A stretch of 64,000 nt of DNA from Salinimicrobium soli (GCF_048323655.1 NZ_JBLUWW010000002.1:186001-250000); one strand, 5' to 3'; positions 53,627-61,984 are shown, numbered from the stretch's first letter. Numbers and translations are program-made. Notes: a model not told the origin generated them from the sequence alone.

Positions 53627-53857
53627 ATGCAAGACCGAATGTATCAAATACGCAGCTACTTTGAACGACATGGCTTTTACGTGTCATCGAGGTTTGCCGA
53701 TAAGCTGGGTATGCGCGCGAAAAACGTGCGGCTATTCTTTATTTATCTCTCCTTCGCTACCTTCGGGATTGGTTTTGCCATCTACCTGACCCTTGCCTTT
53801 TTGCTGAAGTTCAAAGATATGATCTACGCGAAAAGGACTTCCGTTTTTGATCTGTAG
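53627..53857 (+). CDS. PspC-domain small membrane protein
   Basis: 76 residues. The central part (GMRAKNVRLFFIYLSFATFG, then FAIYLTLAFLLKF) fits the PspC domain, with a cytoplasmic basic N-terminus and one or two transmembrane helices. PspC relatives act in phage-shock-type envelope stress signalling. A TATCTTCG box lies at about 53610, giving a very short leader; the second Met (53639) is a possible alternative start. It is 12 bp past the DUF2851 gene. Confidence 0.65.
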   Translation: MQDRMYQIRSYFERHGFYVSSRFADKLGMRAKNVRLFFIYLSFATFGIGFAIYLTLAFLLKFKDMIYAKRTSVFDL

Positions 53858-54009
53858 CAATTAAAGAAATTGTCCGAAACCTGTCACATAAAGGCTTCGG
53901 TTAACGTTTTCTTTGCAATTTAACTCATGAAAATTTGAAAACGTTAATTTTTTTAGCATCTTGCTTCGCCGTAAAAAACAATCCTAAATTTAAATTTTAA
54001 ATAGATCTT

Positions 54010-56094
54010 ATGAGAAAGTACTTGCTTTCATTTCTGTTTTCTTTTTCAATTTTAACCATGGTGGCCCAGGAGCTGCAGGTAAAAGCTGAAATTGGAAATC
54101 CTTCCAAGGTTATCAATAACGGTTTTATCGAGCTGCAGGTTGAAGGAGGAACTCCGCCATACCAGTACAAATGGTCGAGTCAGCAAACCCCTTTGGACTC
54201 TCCGCGTTCTGAAAATCTCGTGGAAGGTGTGCCTTACACCGTGACTGTGACCGATGCTGCAGGAAATAAAGTACAGGAGGAATTTACGGTACCAGCAAAG
54301 GCCATTACCGAACATTTTAACGGCACCTTTGCTCCTATAGTGGAAAGCATGGGGAGTGTCCTTTTCTGGGATCCTTTCTCTGCAATTGGAATTTATGATC
54401 CTGTTGTTTATGCAGATCAAAAACGAGTGCCTGCACCACGTTGGACTGCCACCGTTGACGCAAAATTTGTGCTGAAGGAATGGTTGCAGCCGGAAGGAAC
54501 AAGAGTTCAGAAAGGTGATCCTCTAGCTATTGTGTCTAAAGACGGGGTTGATGCCACTGCTTATGCTAATGCTTCCGGTACCTTAAAATATCTTGTAAAA
54601 GAAGGAGGAGTTATTTACAACTCTGAAAATAAAGAACACGTTATCGAGCAGGGAGCTCAATACCTGGCAGCTATTCAGTATGATGAGCCAATTGCCCTGG
54701 TTCACCCTAACGGTGATCCTCAAACCAAAGATATTCCGTTCATTGTGGTGTGGCTTGTTTTTGGAGCATTATTCTTCACCCTTAGAATGGGCTTTATCAA
54801 TATTAGAGGCTTCAAACATTCACTTCAGTTAGCTCGAGGAAAATATGACGATCCTAATGCACCGGGACAGGTAACCCACTTTCAGGCTCTTGCTACTGCG
54901 GTTTCAGGAACTGTAGGTTTGGGTAACATTGCCGGGGTGGCTGTAGCAGTTTCACTGGGTGGAGCCGGAGCTACTTTCTGGATGATCATTGCAGGACTTC
55001 TTGGAATGTCCTCAAAATTTGTAGAATGTACCCTTGGTGTAAAATATCGTTTCATCAACAGCGAAGGCCGTGTTTTTGGTGGTCCTATGAACTATTTGCG
55101 TTACGGGCTTGAAAGAAGGAATATGAACGGACTTGGAAAATTCCTTGCCGTATTCTTCGCTATTCTTGCTATTGGAGCTTCTTTTGGAGGTGGTAACATG
55201 TTCCAGGCCAACCAGTCTTTTGTGATCCTGGCCGGGCAGTTCCCTATCCTTGAAGGTAACGGATTCATTTTTGGTCTTATCGTTGCTGTAATCGTGGGTA
55301 TCGTAATTATTGGAGGGATCAGCAGTATTGCAAAAGTTACTGAAAAGATCGTACCTATCATGGCCGCAGTATACGTGCTGGGAGCTTTGACAGTGATCTT
55401 TGTGAATATTGAAAATATTGGACCTGCATTCTCAGCTATCTGGGATGGAGCTTTTAGTCCGAGCGCACTAAAAGGTGGAGTCATAGGTGTTCTGATCGTT
55501 GGTTTCCAACGTGCAGCTTTCTCCAACGAAGCGGGTGTTGGTTCCGCGGCTATTGCACACAGTGCGGCCAAGACGAACAACCCTCCTTCTGAAGGATTTG
55601 TTTCTCTGTTAGAGCCATTTATTGATACAGTCGTAGTTTGTACGCTTACCGCTTTAGTATTGATCTTTACAGGTATGCACGAAGTAGAAGGTGTTGGAGG
55701 AGTTGAACTTACTTCAAGCGCTTTTGGAAGTGTGATCTCCTGGTTCCCTTATGTACTCGCAACGGCAGTATTCCTGTTTGCATTCTCTACAATGATCTCC
55801 TGGTCATACTATGGAATGAGAGCCTGGACTTACCTTTTTGGAAAGAGCAGAAGAACTGAGCTTGTTTACAAATCCTTTTTCCTGGTGTTTGTAGTAGTTG
55901 GAGCCTCAGTAAGTTTAGGAGCTGTACTTGACTTTTCAGATATGATGATCCTTGCGATGTCATTCCCTAATATTATTGGGTTATATATAATGTCTGGAGA
56001 AGTGAAAAACGACCTGAACGAATATCTTCGTAAATTGAAATCTGGTCAGCTTTTCCATAAACCTGAAAAAGAGAAAGTGAGAAAGGCTTCTTAA
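54010..56094 (+). CDS. alanine/glycine:cation symporter with large exported N-terminal extension
   Basis: 694 residues. The C-terminal ~450 residues are a sodium:alanine symporter of the AGCS type: FIVVWLVFGALFFTLRMGF, GLGNIAGVAVAVSLGGAG, GGGNMFQANQSFVILAGQF, AAFSNEAGVGSAAIAHSA. It normally brings in alanine or glycine with Na+. Unusually it carries a signal peptide (FLFSFSILTMVAQ), an Ig/SprB-like domain (~22-96, GGTPPYQYKWSSQQTP, VPYTVTVTDAAGN) and a hammerhead-like biotinyl/lipoyl-type domain (~140-220, WLQPEGTRVQKGDPLAIVSK, ANASGTLKYLVKEGGVIY) before the first transmembrane helix. No lipoyl-type Lys motif is obvious. The extension would face the periplasm. Confidence 0.85.
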   Translation: MRKYLLSFLFSFSILTMVAQELQVKAEIGNPSKVINNGFIELQVEGGTPPYQYKWSSQQTPLDSPRSENLVEGVPYTVTVTDAAGNKVQEEFTVPAKAITEHFNGTFAPIVESMGSVLFWDPFSAIGIYDPVVYADQKRVPAPRWTATVDAKFVLKEWLQPEGTRVQKGDPLAIVSKDGVDATAYANASGTLKYLVKEGGVIYNSENKEHVIEQGAQYLAAIQYDEPIALVHPNGDPQTKDIPFIVVWLVFGALFFTLRMGFINIRGFKHSLQLARGKYDDPNAPGQVTHFQALATAVSGTVGLGNIAGVAVAVSLGGAGATFWMIIAGLLGMSSKFVECTLGVKYRFINSEGRVFGGPMNYLRYGLERRNMNGLGKFLAVFFAILAIGASFGGGNMFQANQSFVILAGQFPILEGNGFIFGLIVAVIVGIVIIGGISSIAKVTEKIVPIMAAVYVLGALTVIFVNIENIGPAFSAIWDGAFSPSALKGGVIGVLIVGFQRAAFSNEAGVGSAAIAHSAAKTNNPPSEGFVSLLEPFIDTVVVCTLTALVLIFTGMHEVEGVGGVELTSSAFGSVISWFPYVLATAVFLFAFSTMISWSYYGMRAWTYLFGKSRRTELVYKSFFLVFVVVGASVSLGAVLDFSDMMILAMSFPNIIGLYIMSGEVKNDLNEYLRKLKSGQLFHKPEKEKVRKAS

Positions 56095-56104
56095 ACTTTC
56101 AAAA

Positions 56105-56968
56105 ATGAATAATTTTAAATCCCATTTTGCTTTCAATCGAAGTCAGCGAAATGGGATTTTTCTTTTGGTGTTCATTATAGTTGTGTTACAATTGTTGTGG
56201 TTCCTTGATCCTTTTGCTTCCGAAGAACCTGTCAACGCGAAAGAGCAGCAGGTGGTGGAGAAGCTTCAGCATCAAATCGACTCGCTTAAACAGATAGCTG
56301 TAAAAAAGGATTCTATTTCTTTTCAGCCTTTTAACCCCAATTTCATTTCAGATTATAAAGGTTATCTCCTGGGAATGTCTGTAGAAGAAATAGACAGGCT
56401 GCATTCCTATCGAGAAAAGGAACTTTGGGTTAATTCTGCGGAAGAATTCAGGCAGGTAACAGGAGTTTCTGATTCTTTGCTGAAAAAGATCTCACCCTAC
56501 TTCAAGTTTCCGGAATTTGCTTCGGTTTCACCGAAAAAGAATAATACTCAAAAAGGGCATTTTTCAGTAGTATCCAAAAATGACATTAATTCTGCTACTT
56601 CCGAAGATCTAAGGAAGATCAACGGAATTGGAGAAAAACTATCAGCCCGGATTATCAATTACCGCCAAAGCCTTGGAGGTTTTAGAGGAATGATCCAGGT
56701 GCATGATGTATACGGACTTTCCCCGGAGGTGATTGGGAGGGTAGAAGAGCGGTTTGACGTAAAGAACAGTCTTCCCAGGCTGAATATTAATACGGCAACA
56801 GTGATCGAGCTTTCAGAACTGCCGTATTTCAATTACGAACTTGCCAGAGAGGTAATTTCTTTTCGGAAAAACAGGGATTCCATTACTTCCTTCGAGGAGC
56901 TGCGCCAGATTAAGGGATTTCCGGTTGAAAAATTAGACAGAATTAAATTATATTTGGCGATCGACTAA
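56105..56968 (+). CDS. helix-hairpin-helix membrane-anchored protein (ComEA-like)
   Basis: 287 residues. An N-terminal transmembrane helix (IFLLVFIIVVLQLLWFLDP, ~18-36) anchors a region with helix-hairpin-helix motifs: KNDINSATSEDLRKINGIGE then LSARIINYRQSLGG, and LNINTATVIELSELPYFNYE. A third degenerate copy is likely near FISDYKGYLLGMSVEEIDRL. ComEA-type proteins bind DNA in the periplasm during natural transformation, while many Bacteroidota relatives are only described as HhH-domain proteins. The start is ATG 56105, 11 bp after the symporter stop, so the genes may be one transcript. Confidence 0.8.
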   Translation: MNNFKSHFAFNRSQRNGIFLLVFIIVVLQLLWFLDPFASEEPVNAKEQQVVEKLQHQIDSLKQIAVKKDSISFQPFNPNFISDYKGYLLGMSVEEIDRLHSYREKELWVNSAEEFRQVTGVSDSLLKKISPYFKFPEFASVSPKKNNTQKGHFSVVSKNDINSATSEDLRKINGIGEKLSARIINYRQSLGGFRGMIQVHDVYGLSPEVIGRVEERFDVKNSLPRLNINTATVIELSELPYFNYELAREVISFRKNRDSITSFEELRQIKGFPVEKLDRIKLYLAID

Positions 56969-57033
56969 GGAACTATTCATTCCTTATCCCCCGAAAAATT
57001 CAGATTAAAAAAATTAATCCAGACGAAACATTT

Positions 57034-58203
57034 ATGAATAGCAGATATTTTACAGAAGAACATGAACTTTTCCGGAAAAGCTTTCAGGAGTTTTTGCAAA
57101 AGGAAGTTGTGCCTCACATTGAGAAATGGGAAAAAACCGGAACCATAGAGCGTTTTATCTGGAAGAAATTCGGAGACATGGGGTATTTCGGTCTTAATTA
57201 TCCTGAGCAATACGGTGGACTGAACCTTGATGTTTTCTATACGGTGATCTTTCTGGAAGAACTACAGAAGATCAATTCGGGAGGTTTTGCGGCGGCTATG
57301 TGGGCGCATGCTTACCTTGCGATGACGCACGTTGCAAAAGAAGGAGATGAAGCTATTAAAGAAAAATACCTCGCAGGAAGTATTTCTGGAGATCTTATAG
57401 GTTGTCTTTGTATCTCTGAACCTTCAGGAGGATCTGATGTGGCCGGGATGAGAACTACTGCCGTTAAAAAAGGTGATAAATACATCCTTAACGGTTCGAA
57501 AACTTTTATAACAAACGGGGTTTATTCCGATTACCTGGTGGTGGCAGCAAAGACCAATCCTGAGCTTAAGGGCAAAGGGATGAGTATTTTTATTGTCGAT
57601 CGTGACACGCCGGGTATTTCAGCGACTAAACTCGATAAGCTGGGCTGGAGAGCTTCAGATACTGCAGAGATCGCTTTTGATAATGTAGAAGTTCCTGCTG
57701 CGCATCTTATGGGTGAAGAAGGAAAAGGATTCCCTTACATCATGCAGCATTTTGCTTTTGAAAGGCTGATAATGGGAATCAATGCGCATGCAAGAGCAGA
57801 ATTTGCACTGGATTATACCTTAAAATATATGAGCGAAAGGGAAGCTTTTGGCAGCACGATAGATAAATTCCAGGCGCTACGTCACCGCATTGCCGATATG
57901 GCCAGTGAAGTGGAAATGGCTAAAGAATTTAATTACTCCATTGCCGAAAGAATGGAAAGGGGAGTATATGTGGTGAAAGAAGCCAGTATGTCAAAACTTC
58001 TTTCCACAAAAATAGCTGACCAGGTTATTTATGACTGTCTTCAGTTCCTGGGTGGGTATGGTTATATGGAAGATTATCCGCTTGCGAGGTTGTCAAGGGA
58101 CAGCAGGCTGGGTCCTATTGGTGGAGGAACCTCTGAGATCTTGAGAGAGATCATTGCCAAGATGGTGATCGATAAAAAGGAGTACAAGCCGGCGGCGAAG
58201 TAA
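57034..58203 (+). CDS. acyl-CoA dehydrogenase
   Basis: 389 residues. Family segments: the FAD-binding CISEPSGGSDVAGMRTTAVK, SKTFITNGVYSDYLVVAAKT, QHFAFERLIMGINAHARAEF, REAFGSTIDKFQALRHRIAD and the C-terminal LGPIGGGTSEILREIIAKM. Position of the general base: the C-terminal site carries Gly instead of Glu, while FAFERL supplies a Glu in the alternative helix used by long-chain and isovaleryl-CoA enzymes, so it may belong to that branch. It would oxidise acyl-CoA to enoyl-CoA with FAD. ATG 57034 gives the family-typical start NSRYFTEEHELFRKSFQEFL. Confidence 0.9.
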   Translation: MNSRYFTEEHELFRKSFQEFLQKEVVPHIEKWEKTGTIERFIWKKFGDMGYFGLNYPEQYGGLNLDVFYTVIFLEELQKINSGGFAAAMWAHAYLAMTHVAKEGDEAIKEKYLAGSISGDLIGCLCISEPSGGSDVAGMRTTAVKKGDKYILNGSKTFITNGVYSDYLVVAAKTNPELKGKGMSIFIVDRDTPGISATKLDKLGWRASDTAEIAFDNVEVPAAHLMGEEGKGFPYIMQHFAFERLIMGINAHARAEFALDYTLKYMSEREAFGSTIDKFQALRHRIADMASEVEMAKEFNYSIAERMERGVYVVKEASMSKLLSTKIADQVIYDCLQFLGGYGYMEDYPLARLSRDSRLGPIGGGTSEILREIIAKMVIDKKEYKPAAK

Positions 58204-58306
58204 TTAAGTGTTACATGTTCCAGGTTCCATGTTATTAGATTTGGAGTTTGGTACTTTAATTTTTGGAACTTTTTTAAAATTATATTGTGAGATTGTAATT
58301 AAGGAT

Positions 58307-58314
58307 TATCTTTG
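58307..58314 (+). promoter_or_regulatory. -7 box (TATCTTTG) of rpsU with -33 TTG
   Basis: A perfect TAnnTTTG box 39 bp before the rpsU ATG. A TTG at 58285-58287 lies 19 bp upstream of it, the usual -33/-7 spacing. Confidence 0.7.
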
Positions 58315-58335
58315 CAGCTCGAAAACAATTTCTAA

Positions 58336-58348
58336 AGAAAGGAGGTGA
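58336..58348 (+). promoter_or_regulatory. extended Shine-Dalgarno of rpsU
   Basis: AGAAAGGAGGTGA is complementary to the whole 16S rRNA 3' end over 13 bases, 4 bp before the ATG. Other genes here lack any SD. In Flavobacteriia bS21, bS18 and bS6 help hide the anti-SD, and such a strong SD on rpsU is known to let bS21 level feed back on its own synthesis. Confidence 0.9.
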
Positions 58349-58352
58349 CACT

Positions 58353-58547
58353 ATGTTAATTATACCAGTTAAAGACGGAGAAAATATTGATAGAGCGCTG
58401 AAGCGTTTCAAACGTAAATTTGATCGTACAGGGACAATGCGTCAGTTGAGAGATCGTCAGCATTTTACTAAACCGTCAGTAGAACGTAGGGCTCAAATCC
58501 AAAAAGCTGAATACATCCAGCACTTAAGAGATCAGGAAGAGATCTAG
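58353..58547 (+). CDS. rpsU: 30S ribosomal protein bS21
   Basis: 64 residues with the family pattern: MLIIPVKDGENIDRALKRFK, RKFDRTGTMRQLRDRQHFTK, PSVERRAQIQKAEYIQHLR. bS21 sits on the 30S platform beside the anti-Shine-Dalgarno end of 16S rRNA. It is the only gene in the window with a full-length SD. It starts the translation-factor block and is followed closely by xerC, whose promoter overlaps an inverted repeat downstream of rpsU. Confidence 0.96.
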   Translation: MLIIPVKDGENIDRALKRFKRKFDRTGTMRQLRDRQHFTKPSVERRAQIQKAEYIQHLRDQEEI

Positions 58548-58585
58548 AATCAATTCCTAAGCCTGGTTCTTAGGTATATAATATT

Positions 58586-58629
58586 AACTGTTGATAGATA
58601 AAAGTTTCTAACTTTGTCTGTCAACAGTT
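58586..58629 (+). terminator. inverted repeat with T run after rpsU, overlapping the xerC promoter
   Basis: AACTGTTGA (58586-58594) pairs with TCAACAGTT (58621-58629), followed by TTTTT. The 26-nt loop contains the -7 box TAACTTTG (58609-58616) of xerC. An earlier small hairpin CCTAAG/CTTAGG lies at 58556-58576. Confidence 0.5.
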
Positions 58630-58634
58630 TTTTT

Positions 58635-59534
58635 ATGCTCCAAACCCGGTTTTTTGAATATCTCGAACTTGAGAAGAATTACTCTTCTCATACTATTACT
58701 GCTTACCAAAATGACCTGGGTTCTTTTACTGAGTTCTTAAAAATGGAATTCGGAGAAGAAGATCTTCGGCGGGTGGAATACCGGCACATAAGGTCATGGA
58801 TAGTGACACTGGTGGAAAGCGGGCTTTCCAATAACAGCATCAACCGGAAAATATCTTCGCTTAAGGCCTTTTACAGATTTCTTCAGAAGACACGGGAGTT
58901 GGAAATTTCCCCTCTTGCAAAACACCGGGCTCTCAAGGTTTCACGAAAGCTGCAGGTGCCATTTTCTGAAGATGAAGTTACCCGTGCCTTATACGCAGAA
59001 GCAGGGGAAGGTTTTGAAGCTCTTCGGAATAAATTAATGGTGGAGTTATTCTATTCAACCGGAATACGGCGCAGTGAACTTATTAATATCCGCCTTAAGG
59101 ATATCGATCTTGGTAACTCTCTTCTGAAGGTTACCGGAAAGGGGAATAAAGAGCGCTACATTCCTTTGCTACCTCTTGTTAAAACTTCTGTCGAGGCTTA
59201 TTTGCCGGAGCGTAAAGAGGTGGAAAATGCCGATTCTCAAGGCTTTTTATTCCTCACGAAGAAGGGTGTTAAAACCTACGATTCGCTTGTCTATAGAACA
59301 ATTAATAATTATTTTAGAGGTATCTCGAGTAAGTTAAAACAAAGCCCGCACATCCTGCGGCATTCTTTTGCTACTCACTTACTGAACCAGGGTGCTCATT
59401 TAAATGCTGTAAAAGAACTTTTAGGACATTCCAGTCTCGCTGCTACCCAGGTTTACACCCATAACAGTATGGCTGAGTTGAATAAAGTTCACCTGAAGGC
59501 ACACCCGCGGAACAGGAAGAAGGGATCTCGTTAA
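58635..59534 (+). CDS. xerC: tyrosine recombinase XerC
   Basis: 299 residues from ATG 58635; an in-frame TTG at 58614 sits inside the -7 box and is rejected. The N-terminal SAM-like domain opens FFEYLELEKNYSSHTITAYQ. Catalytic residues of the tyrosine recombinase family are all present: Arg in YSTGIRRSELINIR, Lys in VTGKGNKERYIPL, His and Arg in HILRHSFATHLL, His in LLGHSSLAATQ, and Tyr in VYTHNSM. XerC with XerD resolves chromosome dimers at dif. The placement beside rpsU and hpf is common in Bacteroidota, so this is the housekeeping enzyme, not a mobile integrase. Confidence 0.92.
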   Translation: MLQTRFFEYLELEKNYSSHTITAYQNDLGSFTEFLKMEFGEEDLRRVEYRHIRSWIVTLVESGLSNNSINRKISSLKAFYRFLQKTRELEISPLAKHRALKVSRKLQVPFSEDEVTRALYAEAGEGFEALRNKLMVELFYSTGIRRSELINIRLKDIDLGNSLLKVTGKGNKERYIPLLPLVKTSVEAYLPERKEVENADSQGFLFLTKKGVKTYDSLVYRTINNYFRGISSKLKQSPHILRHSFATHLLNQGAHLNAVKELLGHSSLAATQVYTHNSMAELNKVHLKAHPRNRKKGSR

Positions 59535-59558
59535 TTGTTTAACTAAACCTCAAATTTT

Positions 59559-59864
59559 ATGAAAGTCAACGTACAATCCGTAAACTTCCATGCAGATCAA
59601 AAACTGGTAGATTTCATTCAGCGAAAATTGGACAAGCTGGAGAATTATTATGACAATGTGATCTATGCCGATGTGTATCTAAAGGTTCAAAACACCAGTG
59701 AAAAGGAAAACAAGATTTCCGAAATTCTATTGAGTATTCCGGGAGACGAGATCATCTGCAAAAAGAAGGGTAGGCGGTTTGAAGTAGGTGTGGATGAATG
59801 CGTTAGTTCCCTGGTGCGCCAGCTACAAAAACGAAAACAAAAATTTAATGCTCAGGTAGCTTAA
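59559..59864 (+). CDS. hpf: ribosome hibernation-promoting factor/RaiA family
   Basis: 101 residues of the short HPF/YfiA type. The beta-alpha-beta fold is readable: MKVNVQSVNFHADQKLVDFI, QRKLDKLENYYDNVIYADVY, LLSIPGDEIICKKKGRRFEV, DECVSSLVRQLQKRKQKF. It binds the 30S decoding centre and keeps ribosomes inactive in stationary phase. It follows xerC by 24 bp with no promoter visible, so it is likely in the same transcript. Downstream is the tRNA cluster with its own promoter. Confidence 0.92.
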   Translation: MKVNVQSVNFHADQKLVDFIQRKLDKLENYYDNVIYADVYLKVQNTSEKENKISEILLSIPGDEIICKKKGRRFEVGVDECVSSLVRQLQKRKQKFNAQVA

Positions 59865-59904
59865 AATATTTTTAAGAAATGTTTTGAGAACTGAATAAAA
59901 TTAA

Positions 59905-59912
59905 TACATTTG
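59905..59912 (+). promoter_or_regulatory. -7 box (TACATTTG) of the tRNA-tuf cluster
   Basis: A perfect TAnnTTTG box 49 bp upstream of the first tRNA, directly followed by a terminator-like hairpin. Confidence 0.65.
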
Positions 59913-59913
59913 C

Positions 59914-59941
59914 AGTCCGTTAGAAATAGCGGACTTTTTTT
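59914..59941 (+). terminator. terminator-like hairpin just after the tRNA promoter
   Basis: AGTCCG (59914-59919) pairs with CGGACT (59930-59935), followed by seven T. It ends either the hpf transcript or forms an attenuator in the leader of the tRNA transcript. Confidence 0.65.
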
Positions 59942-59960
59942 GTGAAAAAGGTTGTGAAAG

Positions 59961-60034
59961 GCCGATGTAGCTCAGCTGGCTAGAGCAGCTGATTTGTAAT
60001 CAGCAGGTCGTGGGTTCGAGTCCCTCCATCGGCT
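59961..60034 (+). tRNA. tRNA-Thr (anticodon TGT)
   Basis: 74 nt. Acceptor GCCGATG/CATCGGC with discriminator T; anticodon stem CTGAT/ATCAG around TTTGTAA; T arm GTGGG-TTCGAGT-CCCTC region intact. CCA is not encoded. It opens the cluster whose order (Thr, Tyr, Gly, Thr, tuf) is the same as in E. coli. Confidence 0.95.
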
Positions 60035-60231
60035 CTGAAATTTTGAAAAAAGGAAGTTTTTATCAGGCTAAGAATTTGATCTGATAATGTTTAAAAAAGC
60101 TTCTTTTAGAGTTCTTAAAATTTTGAATAAAAAGCTTTGGAAGATAGTTTTATTTTCTATTAATTTGCGGCTTCAAAAAACAAGCCAATCCGAAGTGATG
60201 GTTCTGTGAAATATTGGAAAAGGTAAAAATT

Positions 60232-60314
60232 GGGGAGATACTCAAGCGGCCAACGAGGACAGACTGTAAATCTGTTGTTTTTTAACTTCGCAGGTTCGAA
60301 TCCTGCTCTCCCCA
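60232..60314 (+). tRNA. tRNA-Tyr (anticodon GTA)
   Basis: 83 nt. Acceptor GGGGAGA/TCTCCCC with discriminator A; anticodon arm CAGACTGTAAATCTG; long variable arm, as expected for bacterial tRNA-Tyr; T loop TTCGAAT. Bases 60315-60317 read CCA, perhaps by chance. Confidence 0.95.
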
Positions 60315-60461
60315 CCAAGAATTTTCAAGAGATTGCTTAGAAATTTTACTTTCTTAAGCGATCGAATGAAAAGGCTTTAGTAAGGGTTCATCCTTACAGG
60401 ATCATTTTCTGAAGGAAAATAATCCATACATCCAACAGAAGTATTTTATGCTTCAATTAAT

Positions 60462-60534
60462 GCGGGAGTAGCTCAGTTGGTAGAGCGTCAGCCTTCCAAG
60501 CTGAATGTCGCCGGTTCGAACCCGGTCTCCCGCT
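60462..60534 (+). tRNA. tRNA-Gly (anticodon TCC)
   Basis: 73 nt. Acceptor GCGGGAG/CTCCCGC with discriminator T; anticodon arm CAGCCTTCCAAGCTG; T arm CCGGTTCGAACCCGG. CCA not encoded. Confidence 0.95.
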
Positions 60535-60641
60535 CAAAGACAGATCTCGTGAAAACGCAGATCTTGTCTTGTGAAGTTTAGTGAATAAACCCGCTAGATT
60601 TTGTCTCCATAAAGTTCAACTTCTTGGAGATATGCTTTTTT

Positions 60642-60713
60642 GCCGACGTAGCTCAGGGGTAGAGCGTTTCCTTGGTAAGGAAGAGGTCACGGGTTCAATT
60701 CCCGTCGTTGGCT
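60642..60713 (+). tRNA. tRNA-Thr (anticodon GGT)
   Basis: 72 nt. Acceptor GCCGACG/CGTTGGC (with one G-T pair) and discriminator T; anticodon loop TTGGTAA; T arm ACGGGTTCAATTCCCGT. CCA not encoded. It is 58 bp before tuf. Confidence 0.95.
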
Positions 60714-60771
60714 CTAGATTTTGTATAAAATTGAACACTAATATATAACTAAGATTAAATAAGTATTAATT

Positions 60772-61959
60772 ATGGCAAAGGAAACTTATGATCGTTCCAA
60801 ACCGCACCTTAACATAGGTACAATTGGACACGTAGATCACGGAAAAACAACTTTAACAGCTGCTATTACTAAGGTAATGGCTGATGCTGGTTATTCAGAA
60901 GCTAAGTCTTTTGATCAAATTGATAACGCTCCGGAAGAAAAAGAAAGAGGTATTACTATCAACTCTTCACACGTAGAGTATTCTACAGCTAACCGTCACT
61001 ACGCTCACGTTGACTGTCCAGGTCACGCGGATTACGTAAAGAACATGGTTACTGGTGCTGCTCAAATGGACGGTGCTATTCTTGTGGTTGCGGCTACAGA
61101 TGGTCCAATGCCACAAACTCGTGAGCACATCCTTCTAGGACGTCAGGTAGGTATTCCAAGAATCGTAGTATTCTTGAACAAAGTTGACATGGTTGACGAT
61201 GAGGAGCTGCTTGAGCTAGTTGAAATGGAAGTTAGAGATCTTCTTTCTTTCTACGAATATGATGGTGATAACGGTCCTGTAATTTCAGGTTCTGCTCTTG
61301 GGGCGCTTAACGGCGAGCAAAAGTGGGTTGACACTGTTTTAGAGCTTATGGAAGCTGTTGATAGCTGGATCGAATTGCCACAGCGTGATGTTGATAAGCC
61401 ATTCTTGATGCCTATCGAAGACGTATTCTCTATTACTGGTCGTGGTACTGTTGCTACTGGTCGTATCGAGACTGGTGTTGCTAACACTGGAGATCCTGTA
61501 GAGATCATTGGTATGGGAGCTGGGAAACTTACTTCTACTGTTACTGGAGTTGAGATGTTCCGTAAGATCCTTGATAGAGGTGAAGCTGGAGATAACGTAG
61601 GTCTTCTTCTTAGAGGTATTGAGAAAACTCAGATCTCTAGAGGTATGGTAATTACTAAGCCAGGATCTGTAACTCCACACGCTAAATTTAAAGCTGAGGT
61701 TTATATCCTTAAAAAAGAAGAAGGTGGACGTCACACTCCATTCCACAACAACTACCGTCCACAGTTCTACGTACGTACAACTGACGTAACTGGTACAATT
61801 AACCTACCAGAAGGTGTTGAAATGGTAATGCCAGGTGATAACCTTACTATTACTGTAGATCTTATCCAGCCAATCGCAATGAACGTTGGTCTACGTTTCG
61901 CTATCCGTGAAGGTGGTAGAACTGTAGGTGCTGGTCAGGTAACTGAGATCCTAGACTAG
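60772..61959 (+). CDS. tuf: elongation factor Tu
   Basis: 395 residues, the normal length. Complete GTPase motifs: GHVDHGKTTLTAAI, EKERGITI, DCPGHADYV, NKVDMVD, and the SGSALGAL loop, then the two beta-barrel domains ending in GGRTVGAGQVTEILD. It delivers aminoacyl-tRNA to the ribosome. Codon choice is more uniform than in neighbours, with repeated GGTGTT, CGTGGT and ACTGGT codons, as expected for a very highly expressed gene. It is likely co-transcribed with the upstream tRNAs. A hairpin follows 25 bp after the stop codon. Confidence 0.98.
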   Translation: MAKETYDRSKPHLNIGTIGHVDHGKTTLTAAITKVMADAGYSEAKSFDQIDNAPEEKERGITINSSHVEYSTANRHYAHVDCPGHADYVKNMVTGAAQMDGAILVVAATDGPMPQTREHILLGRQVGIPRIVVFLNKVDMVDDEELLELVEMEVRDLLSFYEYDGDNGPVISGSALGALNGEQKWVDTVLELMEAVDSWIELPQRDVDKPFLMPIEDVFSITGRGTVATGRIETGVANTGDPVEIIGMGAGKLTSTVTGVEMFRKILDRGEAGDNVGLLLRGIEKTQISRGMVITKPGSVTPHAKFKAEVYILKKEEGGRHTPFHNNYRPQFYVRTTDVTGTINLPEGVEMVMPGDNLTITVDLIQPIAMNVGLRFAIREGGRTVGAGQVTEILD

Positions 61960-61984
61960 TAAATAGTTATAAATATAAAAGTTG

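Noticed and set aside
58635..59534. Tyrosine recombinase as a sign of an integrated element
   Set aside because: Its place next to rpsU and hpf is a common housekeeping arrangement in Bacteroidota; no island boundaries are visible nearby.
60315..60317. Encoded CCA on tRNA-Tyr as a special feature
   Set aside because: None of the other tRNAs carries CCA and the three bases can occur by chance in this position.
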